Shown: positions 1-7,146, counted from the first letter of the stretch. The stretch is DNA of 7,271 nt from Candidatus Competibacteraceae bacterium (GCA_003527885.1 DPWB01000123.1:1-7271); one strand, 5' to 3'. Translations and numbers: made by a program. The notes: generated by a model not told the origin, from the letters alone.

Positions 1-995
1 GCTGCAAGATCGCCCCCGCCGTGCTGCGCGAGGCGCTGGCGGGCGTCTCCGGCGGCTTTCCACACCCCGATCTGCTGGTGGGTAGCGCCACCGCCGACGA
101 TGCCGCCGTGTTCCGGCTGAACGGCCAGCAAGCCATCGTCGCCACCACCGATTTTTTCATGCCTATCGTGGATGATCCCCACGATTTTGGCCGTATCGCC
201 GCCACCAACGCCATTTCCGATGTGTACGCGATGGGCGCAACGCCAATCCTGGCGCTGGCGATTCTGGGTATGCCCATCAACACCCTGCCGCTGGAGATCA
301 TCCGCCGGATCATGGCCGGTGGCGCCGATGTGTGCCGCGAGGCGGGCGTCGCGCTGGCCGGTGGCCATTCCATCGACTCCCCGGAGCCGATTTACGGCTT
401 GGCCGTGATTGGCGTGGTAGCTCCGGCTCATCTCAAGCGTAACGACACCGCCCGCCCCGGCGATGCGCTGATCCTCGGTAAGCCGTTGGGCGTCGGCGTG
501 CTCGGCGCGGCGCTGAAGAAAGGGTTATTGGACGCGGCGGGTTATGCCGAAATGCTGGTGGTGACCACCCGCCTCAACGATGTCGGCCAGCGCCTCGGGA
601 CGTTGGAGGCGGTCCACGCCATGACCGACGTGACCGGCTTCGGGCTGCTCGGCCATCTGCTGGAGATCTGTCGCGGTTCCAAGCTGGCGGCGCGGCTTCA
701 GTTCGACCGCCTGCCGGTTTTACCCACCGCCCTCGCCCTGCTCCCGCAAGGGGTCGGCCCCGGCGCCATCGAGCGCAATTGGGCGAGTTACGGGCACGAG
801 GTCAGTTTGAACTCACAGCTGCCCTCCTGGGGCCAGCGCCTGCTGTGCGATCCCCAAACCAGTGGCGGCTTGCTGGTCGCCTGCGCGCCGGAGGCGGCGG
901 AAACCGTCGTGGCCTGCTTCCGCCAAACAGGCTTTACCGAGGCCACGATAATCGGCCATTTAGCGGCCGGCGCATCGCAAGTGCTCGTTATTTGA
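1..995 (+). CDS. selD: Selenide, water dikinase (selenophosphate synthase), 5' end cut off by the window
   Basis: Makes selenophosphate from selenide and ATP, the selenium donor for selenocysteine tRNA and for 2-selenouridine in tRNA. The reading frame is open from the left edge. The first full codons (3-8) read Cys-Lys, matching Cys19-Lys20 of the E. coli GCGCK motif, so about 18 N-terminal residues are missing. The GTG at position 21 is internal, not the start. Family motifs follow in order: DDAAVF (metal/ATP-binding Asp), TTDFFMPIVDDP, GRIAATNAISD, AGGHSIDSPEPIYGLAV, TDVTGFGLLGH and CDPQTSGGLL near the C-terminus. This is the AIRS/PurM-type fold with an ATP-binding N-half. The stop is TGA at 993-995. 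Upstream partners such as mnmH/selU or selAB are not visible. Identification is near certain. Whether the catalytic residue just outside the window is Cys or Sec cannot be read. Confidence 0.97.
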   Translation, partial: CKIAPAVLREALAGVSGGFPHPDLLVGSATADDAAVFRLNGQQAIVATTDFFMPIVDDPHDFGRIAATNAISDVYAMGATPILALAILGMPINTLPLEIIRRIMAGGADVCREAGVALAGGHSIDSPEPIYGLAVIGVVAPAHLKRNDTARPGDALILGKPLGVGVLGAALKKGLLDAAGYAEMLVVTTRLNDVGQRLGTLEAVHAMTDVTGFGLLGHLLEICRGSKLAARLQFDRLPVLPTALALLPQGVGPGAIERNWASYGHEVSLNSQLPSWGQRLLCDPQTSGGLLVACAPEAAETVVACFRQTGFTEATIIGHLAAGASQVLVI

Positions 996-1225
996 GGCAG
1001 TATGTTGCCAATCCATCGAATTTATAATCTCTATTAACCTAGTAAAATAATCGACTTTAGCGCTCCATTGATTTAAAAGATGTACTTATTAAACATTATT
1101 GGTACATAATATGCTTATAAAAATTAGGCTATCTGACGATAAAGTGGCTTGGAATCGGTTCATGACCATCGGGCCATTTGATAGTTTTCTGTTAAGCAAC
1201 TGTTTTTATTGGGAGAAAGACAATC
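996..1225 (+). promoter_or_regulatory. AT-rich intergenic region, probable promoter region of the heme-sensor gene
   Basis: This gap between selD and the heme-sensor gene is clearly more AT-rich than its surroundings. It holds a perfect TATAAT at 1023-1028 without a convincing -35 box at the right distance. It also holds CATAAT at 1105-1110 and TATAAA at 1116-1121. A 6-bp inverted repeat, ATGTAC (1080-1085) and GTACAT (1102-1107), has centres about two helical turns apart and overlaps the CATAAT box, so it could be an operator. I see no U-tract terminator after selD and no convincing small ORF. Which of the -10-like boxes is used cannot be decided by eye. Confidence 0.35.
1211..1220 (+). promoter_or_regulatory. 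Ribosome binding site supporting a GTG start
   Basis: The purine-rich GGGAGAAAGA lies 5 bases before the GTG at 1226, with its GGGAG core about 10 bases away. An in-frame TAA at 1193-1195 closes the frame upstream, and there is no ATG before the first membrane segment. The GTG is therefore the only start that keeps that segment. Confidence 0.65.
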
Positions 1226-2128
1226 GTGTTTTCCAAATGGAGCATCCAACTTAAATATTCTCTGATCTTTATCCTCACGCTAGTGCTGATCATCGCCGGT
1301 CTTTTCATCGGTATCTACACTCTAAAAACCGTCCAATTACGCAACGAAGCCATGGCGTCCGCCGAACAAGTGATTGCCTTTCGGACCTGGGTCGCCAACA
1401 GTGGCGTGGTGTGGGTCGACCATCTGTCCCCCGAATTCCGCGACTTCCTCGGCAAACGGACCAGCGGTGACAACACTATGGAGTTCTTCTCCAAAAATCC
1501 GGCGCTGGCCACGCGCGAATTGTCGGAAATCGTAGGCAAGACCGCGACCCGCGCCACCTTCCGCGTCACCAGCGACGAATATCGCAATCCGGCCAATGCG
1601 CCTGACCCGTTCGAGAGTGCATCCATTCGGACCTTCAAGGCCGATCATAACCAGAAATACCAAGATGCGTTCGAAGGCAACTTTTATCGCTACAGCCAGC
1701 CGATTTTCGTACAGCAATCCTGCCTGAAATGTCATGGCGACCCCAAGGACGCACCGGCGGATGTCATCGAAAAATACGGCGACAAACGCGCCTTCGGTTA
1801 CAAGGTCGGCGACGTGCGCGGCATCATCAGCGTCAAGCTGCCGGATATTACCCTGGCCGAGGTCTTTTTGACCTTCCTCAATCCTTACACCGTCGTCTTG
1901 ATCGTGCTGGCGTTCCTGCTGAATTTCCTGTTCACCCAAAAAGCGATCATCAAACGCCTCAAAGAGCTGGCGTTGGCGACCGAGCGCATTGCCCAGGGCG
2001 AGTTGGATTTGCCGCTACAAGACAATCCGGGCAGCCGCGACGAAATAGATTACGTGCGGCATACGATCGACCTACTGCGCAACAGCGTCGTGGTCGCCAT
2101 GCGGCGGTTAGAGAAAAAGCTGACGTAA
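1226..2128 (+). CDS. Membrane-anchored heme-c sensor: DUF3365 (Tll0287-like) domain plus HAMP, no output domain
   Basis: A 300-residue inner-membrane protein. A hydrophobic anchor at about residues 11-33 is followed by a periplasmic domain (about 34-219). That domain ends in a single c-type heme motif, CLKCH, at 166-170, next to the DUF3365/Tll0287-type pattern (YSQPI before the heme, GYKVGDVRGIISV after it). A second membrane segment (about 221-238) leads into a HAMP region (about 239-291, with ATERIAQGELDLP and DEIDYV), and the protein ends about ten residues later. Known relatives use a PAS-like heme domain for redox or gas sensing, often fused to a kinase, cyclase or chemoreceptor module. 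None is fused here, so any signal must pass to a separate partner. The start is GTG with a good ribosome binding site. Domain assignment rests on motif recognition; the ligand and output are unknown. Confidence 0.85.
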   Translation: MFSKWSIQLKYSLIFILTLVLIIAGLFIGIYTLKTVQLRNEAMASAEQVIAFRTWVANSGVVWVDHLSPEFRDFLGKRTSGDNTMEFFSKNPALATRELSEIVGKTATRATFRVTSDEYRNPANAPDPFESASIRTFKADHNQKYQDAFEGNFYRYSQPIFVQQSCLKCHGDPKDAPADVIEKYGDKRAFGYKVGDVRGIISVKLPDITLAEVFLTFLNPYTVVLIVLAFLLNFLFTQKAIIKRLKELALATERIAQGELDLPLQDNPGSRDEIDYVRHTIDLLRNSVVVAMRRLEKKLT

Positions 2129-2135
2129 AACCTCC

Positions 2136-2173
2136 AGCGGAGCGTGGGAGGCTCCCCTTTCCCGCGCTCCGCT
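2136..2173 (+). terminator. Long stem-loop between the heme-sensor gene and the PATAN-like gene
   Basis: The 9-bp arms AGCGGAGCG (2136-2144) and CGCTCCGCT (2165-2173) are perfectly complementary. Pairing continues inward through one G-U pair and GGGA/TTTCCC, giving about 14-16 pairs around a loop near 2152-2157. It starts 7 bases after the stop of the sensor gene. No T-run follows, so it is not a classic intrinsic terminator. It may instead mark a 3' end, stabilise or separate the two messages, or weaken read-through into the next gene 19 bases later. Confidence 0.5.
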
Positions 2174-2192
2174 TCAACTCCGAGACATCGCC

Positions 2193-2738
2193 ATGTTCCG
2201 CCAATCCATCCCTCTTCCGGCCGTCATCGCCCGGCTACACGAGCTGTGCGAAGGAAGGCAAACCGGCACCGTATATATCCTTGAAAACGGCCACCTCACC
2301 GGCCAATTCGGCCTGCAAGCGGGTGAAATCGTTTCGCTGATCGCTCAAGAAAAGCGCGGCACCGACGCGCTTTCGTGCCTGCTCGACATTAAAAATTACG
2401 GTATCGCCTTCGCTCCGGGCACTCTCGCTCCCGAACGGATGAGCTTGCCCCCCACCTCTGAAATTTTGGCCATTCTCGACAGCTTCATCGCTCACGGCGC
2501 GGAGCCCCAGCCCAAACCATCGCCGTCACCTTCGCCACCGTCATTGACGGGCGACGCCAAAACCGTTCTGGAGCAAACGCTGAGAGAGTTCATCGGGCCT
2601 ATCGCCAACATGGTTTGCGCCGATCATTTTAGTACCGCAACCACCCTTACCGACGCCATCGATGCTTTGGCCGCCGAAATGCCGAACCCAAAAATGGCGC
2701 TCCAATTTCGAAAACGAGTGATCCAGCGCCTGATGTGA
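2193..2738 (+). CDS. Two-domain protein: PATAN/DUF4388-like N-terminus and a C-terminal 'GPIA' helical domain
   Basis: A soluble 181-residue protein with no signal peptide or membrane segment. Residues about 1-100 have the DUF4388/PATAN layout: a short helix, then GRQTGTVYILENGHLTGQFGLQAGEIVSL, a beta-rich unit around the 'G-x-V...G.I' pattern. A Pro/Ser linker (about 103-119, PKPSPSPSPPS) leads to a helical C-terminal part (about 122-181). That part contains LEQTLREFIGPIANMVC and resembles the small domain found at the ends of some bacterial kinases and response-regulator-like proteins (DUF8082-type). PATAN domains are known as adaptors in signalling, for example in cyanobacterial CheY-like proteins. 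Enzymatic function is not expected. It lies 64 bp after the heme sensor on the same strand, so a joint signalling role is an inference. The start is ATG with a weak GAGA ribosome binding site. Domain names are from memory of patterns. Confidence 0.7.
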   Translation: MFRQSIPLPAVIARLHELCEGRQTGTVYILENGHLTGQFGLQAGEIVSLIAQEKRGTDALSCLLDIKNYGIAFAPGTLAPERMSLPPTSEILAILDSFIAHGAEPQPKPSPSPSPPSLTGDAKTVLEQTLREFIGPIANMVCADHFSTATTLTDAIDALAAEMPNPKMALQFRKRVIQRLM

Positions 2739-2739
2739 C

Positions 2740-2777
2740 CGGTCGATCGCTCAACCCCCACCTACCGTGTTCGACCG
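2740..2777 (+). repeat. Inverted repeat downstream of the PATAN-like gene
   Basis: CGGTCGA (2740-2746) and TCGACCG (2771-2777) are perfect 7-bp complements around a 24-base loop, directly after the stop codon. No T-run follows. It may be a weak 3'-end structure; chance is also possible in such GC-rich sequence. Confidence 0.25.
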
Positions 2778-2782
2778 AAGCG

Positions 2783-2812
2783 TTGTCCAAAACCCGACGA
2801 TTCAGGTAAAGT
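2783..2812 (+). promoter_or_regulatory. Possible sigma-70 promoter of rpe-gph
   Basis: TTGTCC (2783-2788) and TAAAGT (2807-2812) each match four of six consensus bases, with an 18-base spacer. Transcription would start near 2819, leaving a leader of about 57 bases before the rpe ATG. The leader contains a small GTCAC-CGCC-GTGAC hairpin at 2846-2859. Confidence 0.35.
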
Positions 2813-2875
2813 CCTCGCCCAATTTCGATAGCACCAGCTCTCACCGTCACCGCCGTGACCGCCCCGAGATCAACC

Positions 2876-3553
2876 ATGCGGGATTTTTGGATTGCGCCAT
2901 CGCTTTTGTCCGCCGATTTCGCCCGGCTCGGCGCGGAAGTCGATGCGGTCTTGGCCGCCGGCGCGGACCTCGTTCATTTCGACGTGATGGACAACCATTA
3001 CGTCCCGAACCTCACCGCGGGGCCGCTGGTGTGCGCGGCGCTACGCAAGTACGGGGTCGCCGCGCCCATCGACGTGCATTTGATGGTCAAACCGGTGGAT
3101 CGCCTCATTCCCGACTTCGCCCAGGCCGGCGCCAGCTACATCACGTTCCATCCCGAAGCCAGCGAGCACATCGACCGCAGCTTGCAACTGATCCGCGATA
3201 GCGGTTGCAAAGCGGGCTTGGTCTTCAATCCCGCCACGCCGCTCGATCATCTCAAGTACGTGATGGACAAGCTGGACATGGTGCTGCTGATGGCGGTCAA
3301 TCCCGGTTTCGGCGGCCAACGCTTCATCGACGGCACGCTGCACAAGTTGCGCGACGCGCGCCGGCTCATCGACGACAGCGGCCACCCGGTCCGGCTGGAA
3401 GTGGACGGGGGCGTCAACGTCGCCAACATCCGCGCCATCGCCGACGCCGGAGCCGATACCTTCGTCGCCGGGTCCGCCATCTTCAACACCCCCGACTACC
3501 GCGCCACCCTCGCCGCTTTGCGCGCCGAACTCGCCAAGGCCGGTCACCGATAA
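2876..3553 (+). CDS. rpe: Ribulose-phosphate 3-epimerase
   Basis: Interconverts D-ribulose 5-phosphate and D-xylulose 5-phosphate in the pentose phosphate pathway, and in the Calvin cycle where that is present. A 225-residue cytosolic TIM barrel of normal family length. The N-terminus [14 protein letters not shown] is diagnostic. Visible metal and catalytic residues are His34 and Asp36 in [13 protein letters not shown], His68 in DVHLM, and Asp177 in EVDGGV. Phosphate-binding motifs are NPGFGGQ (142-148) and AGSAIF (198-203). The ATG at 2876 is preferred over an in-frame GTG at 2855. It gives the family's usual short N-terminus (compare MKQYLIAPS in E. coli), and the GTG lies inside a small hairpin. 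The stop is one base before the gph start, so the two genes are almost certainly co-transcribed. Confidence 0.97.
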   Translation: MRDFWIAPSLLSADFARLGAEVDAVLAAGADLVHFDVMDNHYVPNLTAGPLVCAALRKYGVAAPIDVHLMVKPVDRLIPDFAQAGASYITFHPEASEHIDRSLQLIRDSGCKAGLVFNPATPLDHLKYVMDKLDMVLLMAVNPGFGGQRFIDGTLHKLRDARRLIDDSGHPVRLEVDGGVNVANIRAIADAGADTFVAGSAIFNTPDYRATLAALRAELAKAGHR

Positions 3554-3554
3554 C

Positions 3555-4232
3555 ATGTTTGCGAATATCATCGCCCTGCTCTTCGATCTCGACGGCACCC
3601 TGGTCGACAGCGTGCCCGATCTGGCCGCCGCCGTGAACATCATGCGGGACCAGTTGGGCCTGCCGGCGCGGGAGGAGTCTCAGGTGCGCGACTGGGTCGG
3701 CAACGGCGTGGACAATCTCATCCACCGCGCCCTGACTGACGAGATGGCGGGACGCGCCGACCCGGCGCTGTTCGCTCGCGCCAAACCGCTCTACAAGGCC
3801 GCTTACGCCGAACACCTCAGCACCCGCAGCGCCCTTTATCCCGGCGTGCGCGAGGGGCTGGCCCAGCTCCATGCCACCGGTTTCCCGATGGCGTGTGTGA
3901 CCAACAAACCGGTCGAATTTGCCCGACCGCTGTTGGGGCATCTGGGCATCGGCCACCTCTTTAGCGCCGTGGTCGGCGGCGAATGCGTCGCCCATCCCAA
4001 ACCCGCGCCGGACGCCCTGCTGCTTTGCGCCAGCCGGTTGGGCGCTCCCATCAACCGGAGCTTGATGGTCGGGGATTCCCTCAACGATGTAGGGGCCGCC
4101 CGCCACGCCGGCTGTCCGGTGGTGTGCGTGCCTTACGGCTACAACCACGGCCGCGATATCCGCGAAGCCCGGCCGGACGCCGTGATCGATTCCATCGCGG
4201 ACCTGCCGCGCCTGCTGGGCGGGGCCGGCTGA
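3555..4232 (+). CDS. gph: Phosphoglycolate phosphatase, HAD superfamily
   Basis: Hydrolyses 2-phosphoglycolate to glycolate and phosphate. This removes an inhibitor formed during DNA 3'-end repair and, in autotrophs, by the oxygenase reaction of RuBisCO. A 225-residue cytosolic HAD phosphatase. Motif I is DLDGTLVDS with nucleophile Asp11 and acid/base Asp13. Motif II is Thr116 in CVTNKP, motif III is Lys149 in HPKPAPD, and motif IV is GDSLND with Asp174 and Asp178. The helical cap between motifs I and II has the usual length. The neighbour rpe, one base upstream, and trpE downstream reproduce the rpe-gph-trpE order of pseudomonads, which supports Gph over another HAD phosphatase. The exact substrate remains an inference from family and context. 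Confidence 0.92.
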   Translation: MFANIIALLFDLDGTLVDSVPDLAAAVNIMRDQLGLPAREESQVRDWVGNGVDNLIHRALTDEMAGRADPALFARAKPLYKAAYAEHLSTRSALYPGVREGLAQLHATGFPMACVTNKPVEFARPLLGHLGIGHLFSAVVGGECVAHPKPAPDALLLCASRLGAPINRSLMVGDSLNDVGAARHAGCPVVCVPYGYNHGRDIREARPDAVIDSIADLPRLLGGAG

Positions 4233-4282
4233 TGCCCTCGTCCGCCCATTTCTCGCTTCTCCGTTCGCGCCTGAAACGGGCT

Positions 4283-4309
4283 TCGGATTTCCGATGGCGT
4301 CGCTAGAAT
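4283..4309 (+). promoter_or_regulatory. Probable trpE promoter (-10 TAGAAT) with an overlapping inverted repeat
   Basis: TAGAAT at 4304-4309 matches five of six consensus bases. The -35 region is weak (TTCGGA, 4282-4287, 16-base spacer). TCGG-ATTT-CCGA (4283-4294) is a small inverted repeat covering that -35 region and could bind a regulator. Transcription would start near 4316, giving a leader of about 54 bases before the trpE ATG. The leader has no open frame with tandem Trp codons and no terminator hairpin, so classical attenuation is not visible. Confidence 0.4.
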
Positions 4310-4369
4310 CGAAGGATACCGATTCGCTGTGTCTCTCGTGTTTCCGCCTTTCAGGATGCCCGCCCTTTT

Positions 4370-5872
4370 ATGAAGCAGCAAGACTTTCAAGCGCTAGTCG
4401 AACGAGGGTTCAACCGGATTCCGGTCGCCCGCGAAGTGCTGGCCGACTTCGACACCCCGCTCAGCACCTACCTCAAGCTGGCCGACGCGCCGTACAGCTA
4501 TCTGCTGGAATCGGTGCACGGCGGCGAAAAATGGGGCCGTTATTCCATCATCGGCCTGCCCTGTCGCAAGATCATCCGGGTGCGCGGCCAGCGGGTGACC
4601 GTCGAGCACGCCGGTGAAATCGTCGAGGCGCTGGAGTGCGCCGATCCGCTGGCCTGGTTGCAGGACTTTCAGAGCCGCTATCGGGTGCCGGCCACCGGTG
4701 AAGGGTTGCCGCGCTTCATCGGTGGACTGGTCGGTTATTTCGGCTACGACACCGTTCGCTACATCGAGCCAAAACTGGCGCGTTGCCCCAATCCCGACCC
4801 GCTCGACAATCCCGACATCCTGCTGCTGGTGTCGGAAGATGTGGTGGTGTTCGACAACTTGGCCGGGCGACTGTACATGATCACTCTGGTGGACCCGGCG
4901 GTGGAACGCGCCTACGTCCGCGCCCAACAGCGGCTCGACGAGTGGGACGAACAACTGCGCGCCGCGCGCTCGCTTTATGCCTTGCCTCGCTCCAATCCCG
5001 CCGCGGACGAGATCGAATTTGTCTCCGGCTTCACCCAACAGGGTTACGAGGCCGCCGTCGAGCGGATCAAGGACTACATCCTGGCCGGCGATTGTATGCA
5101 GGTGGTGCCGTCGCAGCGCCTGTCGGCACCGTTCCGGGCCGCGCCGCTGGATTTGTACCGGGCGCTGCGGGGCTTGAACCCCTCACCGTATATGTATTTC
5201 CTCAATTTGGGCGATTTCCACATCGTTGGCTCTTCGCCGGAGATTCTGACCCGGCTGGAGGATGGCCTGCTCACGGTGCGGCCCATCGCCGGCACCCGCC
5301 AGCGCGGCGCCACCGAGGAGCAGGATCAGGCGCTGGAGGCGGAACTGCTGGCCGATCCCAAGGAATTGGCCGAACACCTGATGCTGATCGACTTGGGCCG
5401 CAACGACGTGGGCCGGGTCAGCGAAACCGGCAGTGTCCGGCTGACCGAAAAGATGAGGGTGGAACGTTACTCGCACGTCATGCACATCGTCTCCAACGTG
5501 ACCGGGCGACTGCGGCCGGGCCTGACCGCCATCGATGCGCTGCGCGCCACTTTTCCGGCGGGCACGCTCAGCGGCGCGCCAAAAATCCGCGCCATGGAAA
5601 TCATCGACGAGTTGGAGCCGGTCAAACGGGGTATTTACGCCGGGGCGGTCGGCTATTTGTCGTGGTCTGGCAACATGGACACCGCCATCGCCATCCGCAC
5701 CGCCGTGCTCAAGGAGGGAATGCTGCACATCCAGGCGGGCGGCGGCGTGGTGGCGGACTCCGTTCCCGCAAAGGAATGGGAGGAAACCATGAACAAGGGC
5801 CGCGCCCTGTTCCGGGCGGCGGCGCTGGCGGAGCAGGGTTTGGACCAGCCCAAGACCGTGGGCGAACCCTGA
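4370..5872 (+). CDS. trpE: Anthranilate synthase component I
   Basis: Converts chorismate to anthranilate, the first committed step of tryptophan synthesis, using ammonia supplied by the glutaminase subunit TrpG. 500 residues, the usual length for the pseudomonad type. The N-terminus ([17 protein letters not shown], then LLES at 45-48) carries the tryptophan feedback-binding LLES element. The C-terminal chorismate-binding domain shows PIAGTRQRG (305-313), [18 protein letters not shown] with His369, [13 protein letters not shown] (398-410), [10 protein letters not shown] and EWEETMNKG. These distinguish it from PabB by overall similarity to TrpE, though the two families are related. An upstream in-frame TAG at 4304 and the absence of other start codons fix the ATG at 4370; the closest ribosome binding site (AGGA, 4353-4356) is unusually far. 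trpG does not follow, so the partner subunit must lie elsewhere. Confidence 0.97.
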   Translation: MKQQDFQALVERGFNRIPVAREVLADFDTPLSTYLKLADAPYSYLLESVHGGEKWGRYSIIGLPCRKIIRVRGQRVTVEHAGEIVEALECADPLAWLQDFQSRYRVPATGEGLPRFIGGLVGYFGYDTVRYIEPKLARCPNPDPLDNPDILLLVSEDVVVFDNLAGRLYMITLVDPAVERAYVRAQQRLDEWDEQLRAARSLYALPRSNPAADEIEFVSGFTQQGYEAAVERIKDYILAGDCMQVVPSQRLSAPFRAAPLDLYRALRGLNPSPYMYFLNLGDFHIVGSSPEILTRLEDGLLTVRPIAGTRQRGATEEQDQALEAELLADPKELAEHLMLIDLGRNDVGRVSETGSVRLTEKMRVERYSHVMHIVSNVTGRLRPGLTAIDALRATFPAGTLSGAPKIRAMEIIDELEPVKRGIYAGAVGYLSWSGNMDTAIAIRTAVLKEGMLHIQAGGGVVADSVPAKEWEETMNKGRALFRAAALAEQGLDQPKTVGEP

Positions 5873-5874
5873 AA

Positions 5875-5928
5875 GCGGCGAGCGTTCCGCCGCGCTCCGG
5901 CAAGAGACATCCGGCACGGCGCTTGCCG
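5875..5928 (+). repeat. Two hairpin-forming inverted repeats between trpE and the glycosyltransferase gene
   Basis: GCGGCG (5875-5880) pairs with CGCCGC (5888-5893) across a 7-base loop, just after the trpE stop. CGGCAAG (5898-5904) pairs perfectly with CTTGCCG (5922-5928) across 17 bases. Neither is followed by a T-run. They may form a weak or Rho-assisted 3' end for trpE. The 99-bp gap has no promoter I would defend, so read-through into the next gene is also possible. Confidence 0.3.
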
Positions 5929-5971
5929 TTCGATTGCATCCTCTGCGCTCAAGTTGAGCGGTCGTACAGCC

Positions 5972-7138
5972 ATGCGCGTCGCGATGTTTTCCTCGGAATC
6001 CCTGCACTCCATTTGCTTGGGCGGCCTCGGCGTCCATGTGACCGAACTGGCCGCCGGCCTGCGCCGACGGGGCCACGAGTTGCATGTGATCACCCGGCGC
6101 AAGGAAACGCAGGGTGATTACGAATCCATCGGCGGCGTGCATTATCACCGCGTCGATCACGGCCTGAGCGACAGCGAGGTCGAGAGCATGGCCTTCATGT
6201 GCCAAGCCATGACGCAGCGCTTCCAACAAATCGCGGCCATGATCGGCCCGTTCGACATCGTCCACGCCCATGACTGGCTGGCGGCCGACGCCCTGCGCGC
6301 CACCATGGACGGCTCCGGCACGCCGGGCGTGCTGACCATGCATTCCACCGAATACGGCCGCGCCGGCAACGTGTTCCACGACGGCTTCGCCCGACAGGTG
6401 CGCGACATCGAGGCGGCGGGCTGCCATGACGCCAGCCTGGTCATCGCGGTGAGCCAGTTCCTGGCCGAGGAATTGCAACGCATTTATCGCGTTCCCCCGG
6501 AGAAGGTCCGCATCGTCCCCAACGGCGTCAGCTACCAGAGTTTCGCCGGCGCTCGCGATGCGGCACAGACCAAGGCCCGTCACGGCATCGACCCAACGGC
6601 GCCGACCGTCTTCTCGCCGGGCCGGATGACCGTGCAAAAAGGCCTGGATTTACTGGTCGAAGCCATACCGCTGATTCTGGCGGCCCATCCAGAAGCCCGC
6701 TTCATCCTCTCGGGTGAAGGCCCCGAAAAAGCCGCTATCGCGCGGCAAATCCAGAATCTGGGTGTGGCAAGCGCGGCCATCTTGCTCGGTCGCCTACCCT
6801 ACCGGGACTACATCGACCTGCTGTTCGCCTGCGACGTGGTCGCGGTGCCAAGCCGCAACGAGCCCTTCGGCATCGTGGTCTTGGACGCGTGGGCCGCCGC
6901 CAAGCCGGTGGTCGTCACGACCGCGGGTGGCCCCCGGGACTTTGTCGACCACAACACCAACGGTTTTTTGGCGGAGGCCCGACCGGATGCCTTGGCGCAT
7001 GGCATCACGGCCCTGTTAGCGGATCGCGAACGTGGCCGGCTGCTCGGCGCCAACGGCCGGCGAGCGGTCGAGGAACATTTCAACTGGGACAACGTCGCGG
7101 CCCGTACCGAAGCGGTTTATCAACTCGTGGTGCGCTGA
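5972..7138 (+). CDS. GT4-family glycosyltransferase, glycogen-synthase-like
   Basis: A 388-residue cytosolic GT-B enzyme that transfers a sugar from a nucleotide-sugar donor; acceptor and donor are not evident. The N-terminal half has MRVAMFSSESLHS, the glycine loop GGLGVHVTELAAGL (17-30), HAHDW (98-102) and MHSTEYGR (123-130). The C-terminal half has PNGV (183-186), the donor-site GRMTVQKG (217-224, with Arg218 and Lys223), LSGEGPE, and EPFGIVVLD (297-305). The last corresponds to the GT4 EX7E motif, with Asp305 in place of the second Glu. The N-terminal pattern resembles bacterial and archaeal proteins annotated as glycogen-synthase-like, so a role in glycogen or another storage or surface glucan is possible but unproven. 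I chose ATG 5972 over an in-frame TTG at 5954 because homologues begin directly with the MRVAMFS strand. It lies 99 bp after trpE, with which it has no obvious metabolic link. Confidence 0.9.
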   Translation: MRVAMFSSESLHSICLGGLGVHVTELAAGLRRRGHELHVITRRKETQGDYESIGGVHYHRVDHGLSDSEVESMAFMCQAMTQRFQQIAAMIGPFDIVHAHDWLAADALRATMDGSGTPGVLTMHSTEYGRAGNVFHDGFARQVRDIEAAGCHDASLVIAVSQFLAEELQRIYRVPPEKVRIVPNGVSYQSFAGARDAAQTKARHGIDPTAPTVFSPGRMTVQKGLDLLVEAIPLILAAHPEARFILSGEGPEKAAIARQIQNLGVASAAILLGRLPYRDYIDLLFACDVVAVPSRNEPFGIVVLDAWAAAKPVVVTTAGGPRDFVDHNTNGFLAEARPDALAHGITALLADRERGRLLGANGRRAVEEHFNWDNVAARTEAVYQLVVR

Positions 7139-7146
7139 CGGCCAGC

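Noticed and set aside
996..1009. GGCA/TGCC hairpin after selD as a terminator
   Set aside because: Only four base pairs and no T-run.
1337..1939. 200-codon - strand frame within the heme-sensor gene
   Set aside because: The opposite frame encodes clear membrane, heme and HAMP features; this one has no recognisable motif.
4232..4306. 24-codon frame overlapping the gph stop (ATGA) as a possible trp leader peptide
   Set aside because: Only one Trp codon, no terminator/antiterminator hairpins, and it ends at the predicted trpE -10 box, upstream of the likely transcript start.
4783..6117. 444-codon + strand frame overlapping trpE and the GT4 start
   Set aside because: Arg/Gly/Pro-rich, low-complexity translation in the wrong frame of trpE; a shadow.
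5183..6637. 484-codon open frame on the - strand
   Set aside because: It runs antisense across the 3' part of trpE and the start of the GT4 gene, both certain. Its translation shows no recognisable domain, and long antisense frames are expected in GC-rich DNA.
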